Below, one piece after another: positions 18,589 through 27,003 of a stretch of 64,000 bases of DNA. Where the stretch lies: the NCBI RefSeq assembly GCF_902493135.1, contig NZ_CABUOD010000019.1:1-64000 (forward strand), given 5' to 3'. A model generated the notes under the pieces. The model searched no databases. It saw nothing but the letters and a program-made list of their open reading frames with translations, and was not told the DNA's origin. The position numbers and the translations under genes were made by a program. This DNA comes from an uncultured Parabacteroides sp. (GTDB lineage: Bacteria; Bacteroidota; Bacteroidia; Bacteroidales; Tannerellaceae). Within the stretch, counting starts at the first letter, position 1, and each line of letters begins with the position of its first letter.

Positions 18589-18590
18589 GG

Positions 18591-19331
18591 TTATTCTATT
18601 TCTTTAATTCGTTCTACTTGCTTATTCAGGAAGTAATCGGCATACGGAGAATAATTTTCTGTTTCATAAAAGGCAATCTGTCCTTTCCTGTAGTTCAGTA
18701 TATCAGCATCTCTTGAAGAATAAACAGGAATAATATCAGCATTCATCAATGCAATGCTTTCCATCATTCGGGAGGTACGTTTGCTCCCGTCTATAAAAGG
18801 TTGTAGTTTGGCAATGTTGCAATGAATATAAACGGCTCGCTCCAATGGATTTGTATATTGTTCTTGTTCATAAAGTATTTCATTCAACTTTGTCCGAATA
18901 TCATGCAAATCCTTTGGCGGTATATATTCTGTGCCGCTAATACGAACAGCCCTTGTTCTTAAAAAGCCTGATTCTTCATCAGAAACCAACCCGGTAGATA
19001 TAGATTGATGCACTCTGAATAAAGTACGCTCATCTATTACTTCCTGATTTTTCCCTTTATTGATATATTCCAGTTCGGAAATGAAAGTATTATATAAGTT
19101 CTTCAACATCTTGGCGTCCTCATACTTCTTTTCAGAGGTGATGCCATCTTTAAGCAATGCTTCTGTTTCCACATAAGTATAGGTATTACCTTCTATCTTA
19201 CCGGAATAGTAGCACCACACAACGGCTAAGTCCTTTATTTCATTTGAACGCAAATCCGATAACTTTGCCAAAGGATGATTTATAATGAATTGCGCTTTTT
19301 CCTGCTGCTCTTTATTAAATATCTGTTCCAT
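18591..19331 (-). CDS. Degenerate Fic-domain protein lacking the catalytic histidine
   Basis: A 246-residue Fic-fold protein. Its loop reads QPFIDGSKRTSR (residues 177-188): the catalytic His is Gln, Asn of GNGR is Ser and the second Gly is Lys. The N-terminal inhibitory motif SGKIEG (residues 43-48) and the flap segment RTRAVRISGTEYIPP are kept, so the fold is under constraint although transferase activity is unlikely. It is sandwiched between the XRE regulator (10-bp gap) and the intact Fic (2-bp gap). A pseudoenzyme partner or inhibitor for the active Fic is a reasonable guess. Confidence 0.87.
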   Translation of the reverse strand: MEQIFNKEQQEKAQFIINHPLAKLSDLRSNEIKDLAVVWCYYSGKIEGNTYTYVETEALLKDGITSEKKYEDAKMLKNLYNTFISELEYINKGKNQEVIDERTLFRVHQSISTGLVSDEESGFLRTRAVRISGTEYIPPKDLHDIRTKLNEILYEQEQYTNPLERAVYIHCNIAKLQPFIDGSKRTSRMMESIALMNADIIPVYSSRDADILNYRKGQIAFYETENYSPYADYFLNKQVERIKEIE

Positions 19332-19340
19332 TGTTTATGG

Positions 19341-20003
19341 TCAAATCTTGTTATTTCCTATAATACTCTTACCTTCATAATACTTAATCCTGCCTTTAAG
19401 TTCATCAATATCCTTCTTGATGGAATCAGAGATAGGAATATTATGCTTATCCAAGAAAGCAGTGAGCTTTTGAAGTTCTTCCTGCACTTCCATTTTCCGG
19501 ATGCCATAATAATAGGTAGAAGTGAAATCAAATTCATCTTTGGTCATTAATACCCGTGCCACATCTTTAGGAGTTGCCTCGTCGGTGATATGAATATCCG
19601 TTTCCAGCATCGAAGATATGTATTTTAAATCCGAAGCATCGGGGCTATACTGTTTTTTTAGTATATCAAAGTATGAATTAAACTTTTGTTCTTTGGTGTC
19701 CCATTCAAGTTTCACCATTCCGAAACCATGAATAGAGTAAGCTATCACTTTCTTGATAAGCCCCTCCAGTTCTTCTTTACTGATACAAATACCATCTGAT
19801 GTGCTAGTGGAATAGTTATCAAAGAAATAAGCAGGTTCTACATTAAAGTATTGAGCCATACTTAATAATGTGTCTATTTTAGTAGAGTTTGCTTTGATAA
19901 TTTTGTGCAAGCTCTGCTCTGTCATACCCAATTCAACAGCAGCCTGTTTCATTGTTACGTTTTTCTTTTCGCACAATTCCTTTATTCTTTCAAGATGAAC
20001 CAT
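19341..20003 (-). CDS. XRE-family transcriptional regulator of the Fic operon
   Basis: A 220-residue protein. The start at 20003 gives MVHLERIKELCEKKNVT, leading into a helix-turn-helix (about residues 5-55; MKQAAVELGMTEQSLHKII). The long C-terminal part is charged, helical and unrecognised. It is the first gene of a tight three-gene operon with the two Fic genes and has its own promoter, so it probably controls that operon. The layout resembles a toxin-antitoxin or defence unit, but I do not recognise a named system. Confidence 0.8.
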   Translation of the reverse strand: MVHLERIKELCEKKNVTMKQAAVELGMTEQSLHKIIKANSTKIDTLLSMAQYFNVEPAYFFDNYSTSTSDGICISKEELEGLIKKVIAYSIHGFGMVKLEWDTKEQKFNSYFDILKKQYSPDASDLKYISSMLETDIHITDEATPKDVARVLMTKDEFDFTSTYYYGIRKMEVQEELQKLTAFLDKHNIPISDSIKKDIDELKGRIKYYEGKSIIGNNKI

Positions 20004-20074
20004 GTAATTGTATTTAAAAGTCAAATACTAAATAAATAGTTTATTTTGGTATATTATTTCTATATTTACAGTAT

Positions 20075-20104
20075 CAAAGATAAGAAATAAATTTAGTATT
20101 CAAA
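20075..20104 (-). promoter_or_regulatory. Promoter of the XRE-Fic-Fic operon
   Basis: Minus strand TTTG (20101-20104), an 18-nt spacer and TATCTTTG (20075-20082). The spacer is slightly short but both boxes are exact. Confidence 0.62.
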
Positions 20105-20256
20105 TGATAAACAGATTTTCTAACTAAAAAAGTAGAAGCATGGAAACAGTAATTTTCTCCGTTTTACTGTAAAACAATTGTAAAACAAAAGCTGAAAACT
20201 ATGAAAATTCTTCTTCCAATCATTTTATTACGGAGGACGTAAGTAGCTGAAAAACA

Positions 20257-20287
20257 AAAGGATTAGAAATTTCCATTCTAATCCTTT
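20257..20287 (-). terminator. Terminator of the tRNA-Cys genes
   Basis: A perfect 12-bp stem (20257-20268 and 20276-20287, AAAGGATTAGAA) with a 7-nt loop, followed on the minus strand by a T-rich tract. It lies on the island side of the attachment site, so it would have arrived with the element. Confidence 0.8.
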
Positions 20288-20298
20288 CTTGCTTTTTG

Positions 20299-20370
20299 AG
20301 GTTCCTGGCGGATTCGAACCGCCGTACACGGTTTTGCAGACCGCTGACTAAGCCACTCATCCAAGGAACC
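20299..20370 (-). tRNA. tRNA-Cys (GCA), copy next to the island
   Basis: The minus strand folds as a cloverleaf with acceptor GGTTCCT/AGGAACC, anticodon loop CTGCAAA (anticodon GCA), T-arm GGCGGTTCGAATCCGCC and U as discriminator base. CCA is not encoded. Its 3' end forms the right boundary of the 3.4-kb island. Confidence 0.95.
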
Positions 20371-20428
20371 GGAATAAAATAGTAAAAAGTAATTTCCAAT
20401 TCTCAATTTTGAATTTTCAATTACCAAG

Positions 20429-20500
20429 AGGTTCCTGGCGGATTCGAACCGCCGTACACGGTTTTGCAGACCGCTGACTAAGCCACTCATCCAAGGAACC
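20429..20500 (-). tRNA. tRNA-Cys (GCA), second identical copy
   Basis: This is identical over all 72 nt to the copy at 20299-20370 and lies 58 bp upstream of it on the same strand. The pair is probably one transcript and arose by tandem duplication. Confidence 0.95.
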
Positions 20501-20600
20501 GATACATTTAAAAAATAACCATTCCGGTTTTGCGAGTGCAAAGAAAGATAATATATTTGGAATATGCAAATCTTTTTCTCCCTTTTTGTATTCGGGGAGG

Positions 20601-20632
20601 TTTGGAGAAGTAAGGAAAAAGAAGTTACTTTG
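20601..20632 (+). promoter_or_regulatory. Promoter of rfbC-rfbB
   Basis: TTTG at 20601-20604, a 20-nt spacer and TTACTTTG at 20625-20632 (one mismatch). The predicted start near 20639 supports translation from 20660. Confidence 0.6.
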
Positions 20633-20659
20633 TCATCTGTTAGTATAAACAATAAGATA

Positions 20660-21217
20660 ATGACATATATTGAAACTGAAATCCCCGGCGTGTGGATCAT
20701 TGAACCGAAAGTGTTTAAAGATGCACGTGGATACTTTATGGAGGCTTGGAAGAAGGCGGAGTTTGAAGAACATATCGGCAAAGTGGAATTTGTGCAGGAC
20801 AACGAGTCTTGTTCGTCGAAAGGCGTGTTGCGAGGATTGCATTACCAACTGGCTCCTTACTCGCAGTCCAAGTTGGTACGCGTGATAAAAGGATGTGTTT
20901 TGGATGTGGCTGTCGATCTGCGTAAAGGTTCTTCGACATTCGGGAAATATGTCGCCGTAGAGTTGTCGGACGAGAATAAACGTCAGTTTTTTATCCCGCA
21001 AGGATTCGCCCACGGTTTTCATGTTTTGAGCGAGGAGGCTGTTTTTACTTATAAGGTCGATAATCCTTATATGCCTACCCATGAACGCGGATTGCGTTTT
21101 GATGATCCTTCGGTCGGTGTGGATTGGAAGATCATGGATCCGTCTATCCTCAACTTGTCGGATAAAGACAGGAACGCCCCCTTGTTGCAGGATGCCGAAT
21201 TGAATTTCGAATTATAA
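20660..21217 (+). CDS. rfbC: dTDP-4-dehydrorhamnose 3,5-epimerase
   Basis: A 185-residue cupin-fold enzyme of dTDP-L-rhamnose synthesis. It has the active-site segment VLRGLHYQ with the catalytic His, DVAVDLRKGSSTFG, and FFIPQGFAHGFHVLS. I chose the ATG at 20660, since the upstream extension lies before the promoter. It is 23 bp from rfbB. rfbA and rfbD are not in this window. Confidence 0.93.
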   Translation: MTYIETEIPGVWIIEPKVFKDARGYFMEAWKKAEFEEHIGKVEFVQDNESCSSKGVLRGLHYQLAPYSQSKLVRVIKGCVLDVAVDLRKGSSTFGKYVAVELSDENKRQFFIPQGFAHGFHVLSEEAVFTYKVDNPYMPTHERGLRFDDPSVGVDWKIMDPSILNLSDKDRNAPLLQDAELNFEL

Positions 21218-21240
21218 ATCTAAAATCATAAATCATAAAC

Positions 21241-22380
21241 ATGAAGACTTATTTGGTTACCGGAGCCGCCGGTTTTATTGGCGCGAACTTCATTAAATAT
21301 ATGTTGGCGAAATATCCTGAAATAAAGATCGTGGTTCTGGATCTGCTGACCTACGCAGGTAATCTCGGAACGATTGCCGAGGATATCGACGGGGAGCGTT
21401 GCGAGTTTGTAAAAGGTGATATCTGCGACCGTGCGTTGACGGACGGGCTCTTTGCCAAATACCAGTTCGATTATGTCGTTAATTTTGCGGCGGAAAGCCA
21501 TGTGGATCGTAGTATCGAGAATCCGCAGCTTTTCCTGGTCACGAATATATTGGGTACGCAAAACCTGCTCGATTCCGCCCGCAAAGCCTGGGTGACGGGC
21601 AAAACGGCTACCGGTTATCCCGAATGGCGCGAGGGGGTCCGTTTCCATCAGGTATCTACTGACGAGGTGTATGGCAGTTTGGGTGCCGAAGGCTATTTCC
21701 ATGAAACGACCCCGCTGGATCCGCGCAGTCCGTATAGTGCATCCAAAACGAGTGCCGACCTGTTTGTACAGGCTTACTCCGAAACTTATAAGATGCCGGT
21801 CAGCATCACCCGCTGTTCCAACAACTACGGTCCGTATCATTTCCCGGAAAAGCTGATACCGCTGATTATTAAAAATATCCTCGAAGGCAAGCCGCTTCCG
21901 GTTTATGGTGACGGGACAAATGTACGTGACTGGTTGTACGTGGAAGACCACTGCAAGGCTATCGACCTGGTGATCCATAAGGGACGGGCAGGGGAGGTCT
22001 ACAATGTGGGCGGCCATAACGAGAAGCAGAATATCGAGATCGTGAAGTTGACAATCAGCACCATTCGCCGGTTGATGACGGAACAACCCGAATATCGCCT
22101 GATTTTGAAGAAAAAAGAGATCGGTGCGGACGGGCGGATTTCCATCGACTGGATCAACGACTGCCTGATTACTTTTGTAAAAGACCGCTTGGGCCATGAC
22201 CAGCGTTATGCCATCGATCCGACAAAAATCACAAACGAACTGGGCTGGACACCTGAAACTTCTTTCGAAATCGGAATTGTCAAGACGATCCGTTGGTATC
22301 TGGACAACCAGAAGTGGGTGGAAGACATCACGGGAGGAGACTATATGAAATATTATGAGCAGATGTACGGGAACCGTTAA
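21241..22380 (+). CDS. rfbB: dTDP-glucose 4,6-dehydratase
   Basis: A 379-residue short-chain dehydrogenase-type enzyme that converts dTDP-glucose to dTDP-4-keto-6-deoxyglucose. The NAD motif GAAGFIGANF, the catalytic STDEVYGS with Asp-Glu, the YSASK pair and RCSNNYGPYHFPEKLIP are intact. It is slightly longer than the usual 350-360 residues because of an insertion around residues 295-320. Its stop overlaps the stop of the convergent AsmA gene by 4 bp (TTAA shared). Confidence 0.93.
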   Translation: MKTYLVTGAAGFIGANFIKYMLAKYPEIKIVVLDLLTYAGNLGTIAEDIDGERCEFVKGDICDRALTDGLFAKYQFDYVVNFAAESHVDRSIENPQLFLVTNILGTQNLLDSARKAWVTGKTATGYPEWREGVRFHQVSTDEVYGSLGAEGYFHETTPLDPRSPYSASKTSADLFVQAYSETYKMPVSITRCSNNYGPYHFPEKLIPLIIKNILEGKPLPVYGDGTNVRDWLYVEDHCKAIDLVIHKGRAGEVYNVGGHNEKQNIEIVKLTISTIRRLMTEQPEYRLILKKKEIGADGRISIDWINDCLITFVKDRLGHDQRYAIDPTKITNELGWTPETSFEIGIVKTIRWYLDNQKWVEDITGGDYMKYYEQMYGNR

Positions 22381-25300
22381 GGTTCCCTTTCCTCCGCTGC
22401 CTTTGCCAAAGCTAAGTCTTTCCCTAACTCCGGCGCCGCTTCCTCGATCTGTTTGCGTACTGCGTCGCGGATATCTTTCCGGATATTCTTGCGTGTGCTG
22501 TCCAGTTCCGCCTGCTTGGCCGGCTTGAATATATCCTTGTATTTACATTTCGTGATCTTATACTTGAAATCATCCAGGTTGCCGGTGATGTCGATTCCTA
22601 ATTTGAAAGGAACGGGAGATTTGAGGACCGATAGATGGTAATTGAATGTCATATCCAGATTGTGCGTTCCGCCGACAGCCACTTTGTAACGGTCCATCTC
22701 CACCAGGAATGGGAAAACTTCGATCTTATTGTCTTTGATGGCAAGGTCTACTGAAATACTGTCTATCATATTCCGCTTCTTGTTTTTGAACATCAGTGTC
22801 TTGGATATTTCGGTAAATGTTTCTCCATCGAGCAGTACCATATTGTTCCCGTGCAGATAGCAAGACGAGTTGATGGACGGCATAATGAGAGACATGGTCG
22901 AATCTATCTTGCAGGTAGCCGTGACCTGGCAATCCAAGACGCCTTCGAACGAACGGAGCATCGGGACTAATGTGTCGATGGAAGGGAAGAGGGCGATCAG
23001 CTTCTCCACTTTCACATCTTCCATATCAAAGTCCAAACCGGCGGTCGCCTCCTGTCCGTTCTTAGCCCGGTAGACCATTGTCAGGTTTCCGTTCCCCATA
23101 TTGGATTGTATGTTGAGCTTGCTCAGGTTGATACTCTGATCGCGCAGGACAATCTCGCCGACCACGTTCTCTAATTCCAAATCCTTGAAATCGATGCGTT
23201 TTGCGTTCGTATGGAGAGCCATGTCGAGAAAGGCGGGAAGAACGAATAACTGGCTGGTCGTGTCGGTTCCCGTCTGCGCGATACTATCTTGCAGCGATTC
23301 GGTATTGAGTTGTGCGATATTTTCATCGCTGAGTACCGGCAGTTCCGAGTTTACCGCATATTGCATGCCGTTGTTGATCGCCTGCATCAACTGGTTGCAA
23401 TCGATATAGTCCGAACTCAGATTGAAATCTCCTTTCAATTTTCCTCCGCGAAGCATCGCCCTCCGGATCTGGCTGATCTCGCCGTTAAGGGTAAAATTGC
23501 TTTTGCCGAGATGCAGGCGGGCATCTGTCAGCGTGATGTCGTTTGTGTTGAACTTCATCGTCGTCGGCTCCATCCACATCGGGAGCGGGAACATGCGGCT
23601 GAACCCCCGCATTTGTTTGAAAGAGATGCTGCCCCGTGCTTCCCATTTGCGCAAGAATTGGCTTTCTGTTCTGGTGCTGTCGCCGGCGGCGGTTTTCCCG
23701 GCCATGTCCTTTCTCTTTTCAGCCAAGCGTGCACGTTGTTCGTCGGTCAGTATGCGCCGTTGCCGGTTTGCCATCTGCTGGCGCCGTGCATCCCGGTAGG
23801 GAAGGGCCTCGATCGTAAACGAACTTTCCGTCAGGGAGAGTCCTGTCCGTAGAGGTACACTGATGTATTTCAGCGTGTCGATCGAAATAACGGCGGCAGC
23901 TGTCGGGGTTAGTTTGTCGGAAGCGGACGGTTTGATGCCGCCTTTCAGTTCGGAACGTCCGGCTACGATCCAGACGGAATCGGCCGTGCGGGTTCTCAGA
24001 TGGCTGAAAGCCAATCGTCCGGTCATCGGTATGACGGCTGTCGTGTCGATAACAGGAGATGTCTGAGCAAGCATCTCCAATTTGCTTATGTTCGTGCTGA
24101 TTTGATCTTTATATCGGATGTTCAGGCTGTCTATTCCCATCGTCATCCTCATCAGGTTGGACGATTCGATGTAGAGGCTTTTCTGATGTGTCGTGTCGAT
24201 TGACAGATGGGCGCCGGAAATGAAAATATCCATGCCGAGCGGCTGGCTGAACGCTTTCAGTTTGTCAATGTCGAGTTTTCCCGAACTGTGTATCTTCCCG
24301 AACCGGCTTTCGACAAGGTCATTCACGGTAAAAGCGGTCGACAGGTCTGCATCCATTGCGCCTTCCACCAACAGCGTGTCCGGATTAAGGAATTCCTGGC
24401 CCAACCGGGTGAAATCCACCTTCCCTTTCATTCCGGCCCGGACGGCCGGGTTCTTGAACAGGTTGGTTACTTTGGCTTGCATATCCAATGAAGTGTTGAG
24501 TCCTTTCATCGTGAGTTGTTCGAGCGAGACGAAAGAAGAATCCGGGAAAGGTCCGTTTAGATGGATATCCAGATCCATTTCCAGTGTGTCGATACCTTGC
24601 TTGATGTCTTTGATATGATAGGACCCGTTTTCTATTTTGCAACACAGGTTCACGTTGGGCACGATACTGTCCCCTAAGAACCCGTGAATGTTTCCTTCCA
24701 TAAGGATCGAACCCTCCGCCAGTGTCTTGCCGCGATTCTGGAAATACGCATCGGGTATGAATTTCAGCAGATCGTTCATATCCGAAATTTTCAATCCCAT
24801 ATCCATATCGATACGGGTGCGCCGGTCTTCCGGGAAGTGGCGTATGGCGCCGTCGGCAGTGAAAGGCAGATTGTTTACCTTCAATTCCGCATCTTTCAAG
24901 GTAATCGAATTGTAGTGTTCGGCGAGCACTAACCGGCTTCTGAGACGAAGCGACAAGTCGTTCTTCAGCGTATAAGTCGGGTTGCTGAATAAAAGGGATG
25001 AACAGCCCGTTTCAAAATCGAGCGTATTGGCTCCTCCTGCCAATGAGCCGTCGAGACGCACGAAGAAGCCCTGAATTTCGGTAAAAAGGTCTGACTGGCG
25101 GTCGTCATACGTGAAATGTCCTCCGTAAATGCGTACCTTTTGCAAGTCGATAAAAGGCAAGGTCTTTTTGTCTGTATCGGCCTCTGTCGAATCGGTCTCG
25201 CTTTTGTAGATATCCCAGTTCGCACGTCCGTTTTTATTGACGAATCCATAGAAACGTGGGTTCTCGATGGAAAAGTCCTTGATCGTGATCTTGCCGCCGA

Positions 25301-25658
25301 AAAGGTAATCGAGGGGTTGTAAAGACACGGTTGCCCGGCTGAAAGCAAGCAGCGAATCGGAAGGAATCGCCAGTTCTTCTTCATGGGCGGTCGAATCTTC
25401 GGCTGCGTGCGAGATCAGGTGGCCGTTTGTCAGTTTCACGCCTAAATAAGGATAGGTTTCGAAATAGGTCAGTTCCACCCGTTCGCAATCCAAATGTGCA
25501 TCAATGAACTTATTGGCCTGCTCGATAACCAGTGGCGTCAGTTTCTCCGGAGGCAATACTCCCCAGTTCAGAATGCTGAATCCGATAGCCGGGAGTATGA
25601 ATATCAGGGTTATAGTCGCCAGAACGATGATCGTCAGTATTCTCTTTTTCCTTTTCAT
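22377..25658 (-). CDS. AsmA-family inner-membrane protein
   Basis: A 1093-residue protein with an N-terminal transmembrane segment (about residues 6-27) and a long beta-rich periplasmic part. The C-terminal AsmA-like region (DLALKDNKI, NLDMTFNYHLSVLKSP, FKLGIDITGNLDDF) is typical. AsmA/TamB-type proteins act as bridges for lipid or outer-membrane protein traffic in the cell envelope. I chose the start at 25658, just downstream of a promoter box; an upstream start at 25769 is not supported. The C-terminus is rich in Lys/Glu helices. Confidence 0.85.
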   Translation of the reverse strand: MKRKKRILTIIVLATITLIFILPAIGFSILNWGVLPPEKLTPLVIEQANKFIDAHLDCERVELTYFETYPYLGVKLTNGHLISHAAEDSTAHEEELAIPSDSLLAFSRATVSLQPLDYLFGGKITIKDFSIENPRFYGFVNKNGRANWDIYKSETDSTEADTDKKTLPFIDLQKVRIYGGHFTYDDRQSDLFTEIQGFFVRLDGSLAGGANTLDFETGCSSLLFSNPTYTLKNDLSLRLRSRLVLAEHYNSITLKDAELKVNNLPFTADGAIRHFPEDRRTRIDMDMGLKISDMNDLLKFIPDAYFQNRGKTLAEGSILMEGNIHGFLGDSIVPNVNLCCKIENGSYHIKDIKQGIDTLEMDLDIHLNGPFPDSSFVSLEQLTMKGLNTSLDMQAKVTNLFKNPAVRAGMKGKVDFTRLGQEFLNPDTLLVEGAMDADLSTAFTVNDLVESRFGKIHSSGKLDIDKLKAFSQPLGMDIFISGAHLSIDTTHQKSLYIESSNLMRMTMGIDSLNIRYKDQISTNISKLEMLAQTSPVIDTTAVIPMTGRLAFSHLRTRTADSVWIVAGRSELKGGIKPSASDKLTPTAAAVISIDTLKYISVPLRTGLSLTESSFTIEALPYRDARRQQMANRQRRILTDEQRARLAEKRKDMAGKTAAGDSTRTESQFLRKWEARGSISFKQMRGFSRMFPLPMWMEPTTMKFNTNDITLTDARLHLGKSNFTLNGEISQIRRAMLRGGKLKGDFNLSSDYIDCNQLMQAINNGMQYAVNSELPVLSDENIAQLNTESLQDSIAQTGTDTTSQLFVLPAFLDMALHTNAKRIDFKDLELENVVGEIVLRDQSINLSKLNIQSNMGNGNLTMVYRAKNGQEATAGLDFDMEDVKVEKLIALFPSIDTLVPMLRSFEGVLDCQVTATCKIDSTMSLIMPSINSSCYLHGNNMVLLDGETFTEISKTLMFKNKKRNMIDSISVDLAIKDNKIEVFPFLVEMDRYKVAVGGTHNLDMTFNYHLSVLKSPVPFKLGIDITGNLDDFKYKITKCKYKDIFKPAKQAELDSTRKNIRKDIRDAVRKQIEEAAPELGKDLALAKAAEEREP

Positions 25659-25697
25659 ATTTATCTTATGTATGCTTCTGTCAAGAATTATAATATA

Positions 25698-25705
25698 CAA
25701 AAGTA
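25698..25705 (-). promoter_or_regulatory. Promoter -7 box of the AsmA gene
   Basis: The minus strand reads TACTTTTG, an exact match, 39 bp upstream of the chosen start. Confidence 0.55.
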
Positions 25706-25973
25706 TGAAAAAGCCGGAGATGACGAAGGTGATCTGTTGCCTTTTTTGAATAATCCGTTTAGTGCTCATTCCGTTTTGCCATTTGAAGATTGGGTCGTGG
25801 TTTAAAAAAAGATAGACAAAGTAAGATTAGGATCGCATGGCGAGCCCCCTTATTGTCAAAAACGATCTGAAATTGTAAAATCTGAGTTAAAATAAACGGT
25901 TTGCAGAGGTCTGTTTTCTGTTTAAAAGGTGGTTAGGAAAAGGTTTTCCCGGTGAGGTGCGCAGTTTTTTCCC

Positions 25974-26076
25974 GCGAAGACGGTCTTCGTTGCCATGACG
26001 ACCGTCTTTGTATAGGGTGAAGTCGGCATCCTAGGGCGATGAAGTCCGTCTTTACGGCGATGAAGACGGTCGTCAC
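25974..26076. repeat. Cluster of short degenerate repeats (GGCGATGAAGWCSGTC type)
   Basis: Two adjacent 21-nt units (26035-26055 and 26056-26076) share GGCGATGAAG and a GTC core. Related words in both orientations (GAAGACGGTC, GACGACCGTC) precede them, so the block can also fold on itself. It contains no reading frame of note. Confidence 0.65.
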
Positions 26077-26463
26077 GGAAACGGGGTGCCGGAATCCTTG
26101 AAAATACCCTCGGATTTCTTTCCATATTCCCTTACTCTCCCTTTTGTTTCCCCGGATATCCGATTCTCCGGGAGTTTAGCTTTGTCGGAATGTCGGGAAT
26201 TCCGGTAAAAAGATTGACAAACAGCCGGCTTTTTTCATTTTCCAAGCGGACGGTTTGCATATATGCCACGAAAAGCGCCGCTTCGGTGTGTAAAGGTCAA
26301 TCTGAAAGCGTTCAGCTTTTCGATTGAAATAGAAAAAACAGGGGATATTGTAGAATTTATCCTTGTGAAATAATAATTGACTTTATTTGAGTTCGTGCCT
26401 AAACAATGCAGATGTGCAGTTTTGGACAAATATCGTTTTGCTATATGTATTACGGTAAGGCTG

Positions 26464-26498
26464 TATATTTGTTATGTTAAAAAATATTACCCGCAATA
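26464..26498 (+). promoter_or_regulatory. Promoter box followed by a dispersed 22-bp leader element
   Basis: TATATTTG at 26464-26471 is an exact -7 box. Five bases later, 26477-26498 matches perfectly the reverse complement of 51013-51034, which also follows an exact -7 box on its own strand. No gene follows here. Confidence 0.6.
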
Positions 26499-26699
26499 CT
26501 ATTCTAAAAACATGGGATAGAAATCCGATTTTGATGGGGTAGTAGTGACATTTTGATTATCCTTGCATAGGATAAGAAACTTTTATGTATCTGTCTGAAG
26601 ACAGTACGAAGCGGAGATTAAGGAAGTTGTTGGTAACGATTTAGCGACCGTGTAACTGCATTGAACTGCTGCGCTTTGCATCTCGTCAAACAACTCTAT

Positions 26700-26991
26700 T
26701 CAAACCTTCAATGCGGCAGGAAAGCCGATGTAAGGCATACACTGGATAACGGCTTCCAACGCATTCAGCACTTTCGGGAATCCGATAATTGGAGAACACT
26801 GGTAAATCGCTTCGCGCAATTCAATAGGTGTTACACCGACATTGAGTGCCGCCCCTGCATGACCTTTCAGTTGGGGCAACTGCTGCATGGTGGCAAGGCA
26901 CACGCAGGTAATCATCCGTTTTTTCGGTTGTTTGGGCTTTTGCTGAGAACGAAACGACGACCAGTAATAAGCCGAGAAATACTTTTTTCAT
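26700..26991 (-). pseudogene. Carboxymuconolactone decarboxylase-family pseudogene
   Basis: The gene begins at 26991 with a good signal peptide (MKKVFLGLLLVVVSFSAKAQ) but soon changes frame. The C-terminal frame (26915 to 26700) has CMD motifs: LPQLKGHAGAALNVGVTPIE and REAIYQCSPIIGFP, directly joined to EAVIQCMPYIGFPAALKV. That looks like the first CMD domain fused to the last residues of a second, since QC-x-P-x-IGFP occurs twice within 30 residues. At least two deletions are needed to explain this. Intact exported relatives have two CMD domains. Confidence 0.78.
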
Positions 26992-27003
26992 TGTTTTCAA
27001 ATA

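Larger units (their letters stand above)
25659..26699. other. Long intergenic region: promoter, GACGGTC-type repeats and a promoter-linked repeat element
   Basis: I see no convincing gene in about 1 kb. It contains the AsmA promoter box (25698-25705, minus strand), a cluster of short related repeats (25974-26076), and a + strand promoter box at 26464-26471 followed directly by a 22-bp element that recurs inverted near 51 kb. The stretch after it may be what is left of a deleted operon. Confidence 0.65.

Noticed and set aside
20278..20802. 174-codon minus-strand frame spanning the tRNA genes
   Set aside because: It translates two tRNA-Cys genes, which explains its internal repeat; not a protein.
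26235..26429. Short minus-strand frame in the long gap
   Set aside because: It has no ribosome site, no known motif and biased composition.
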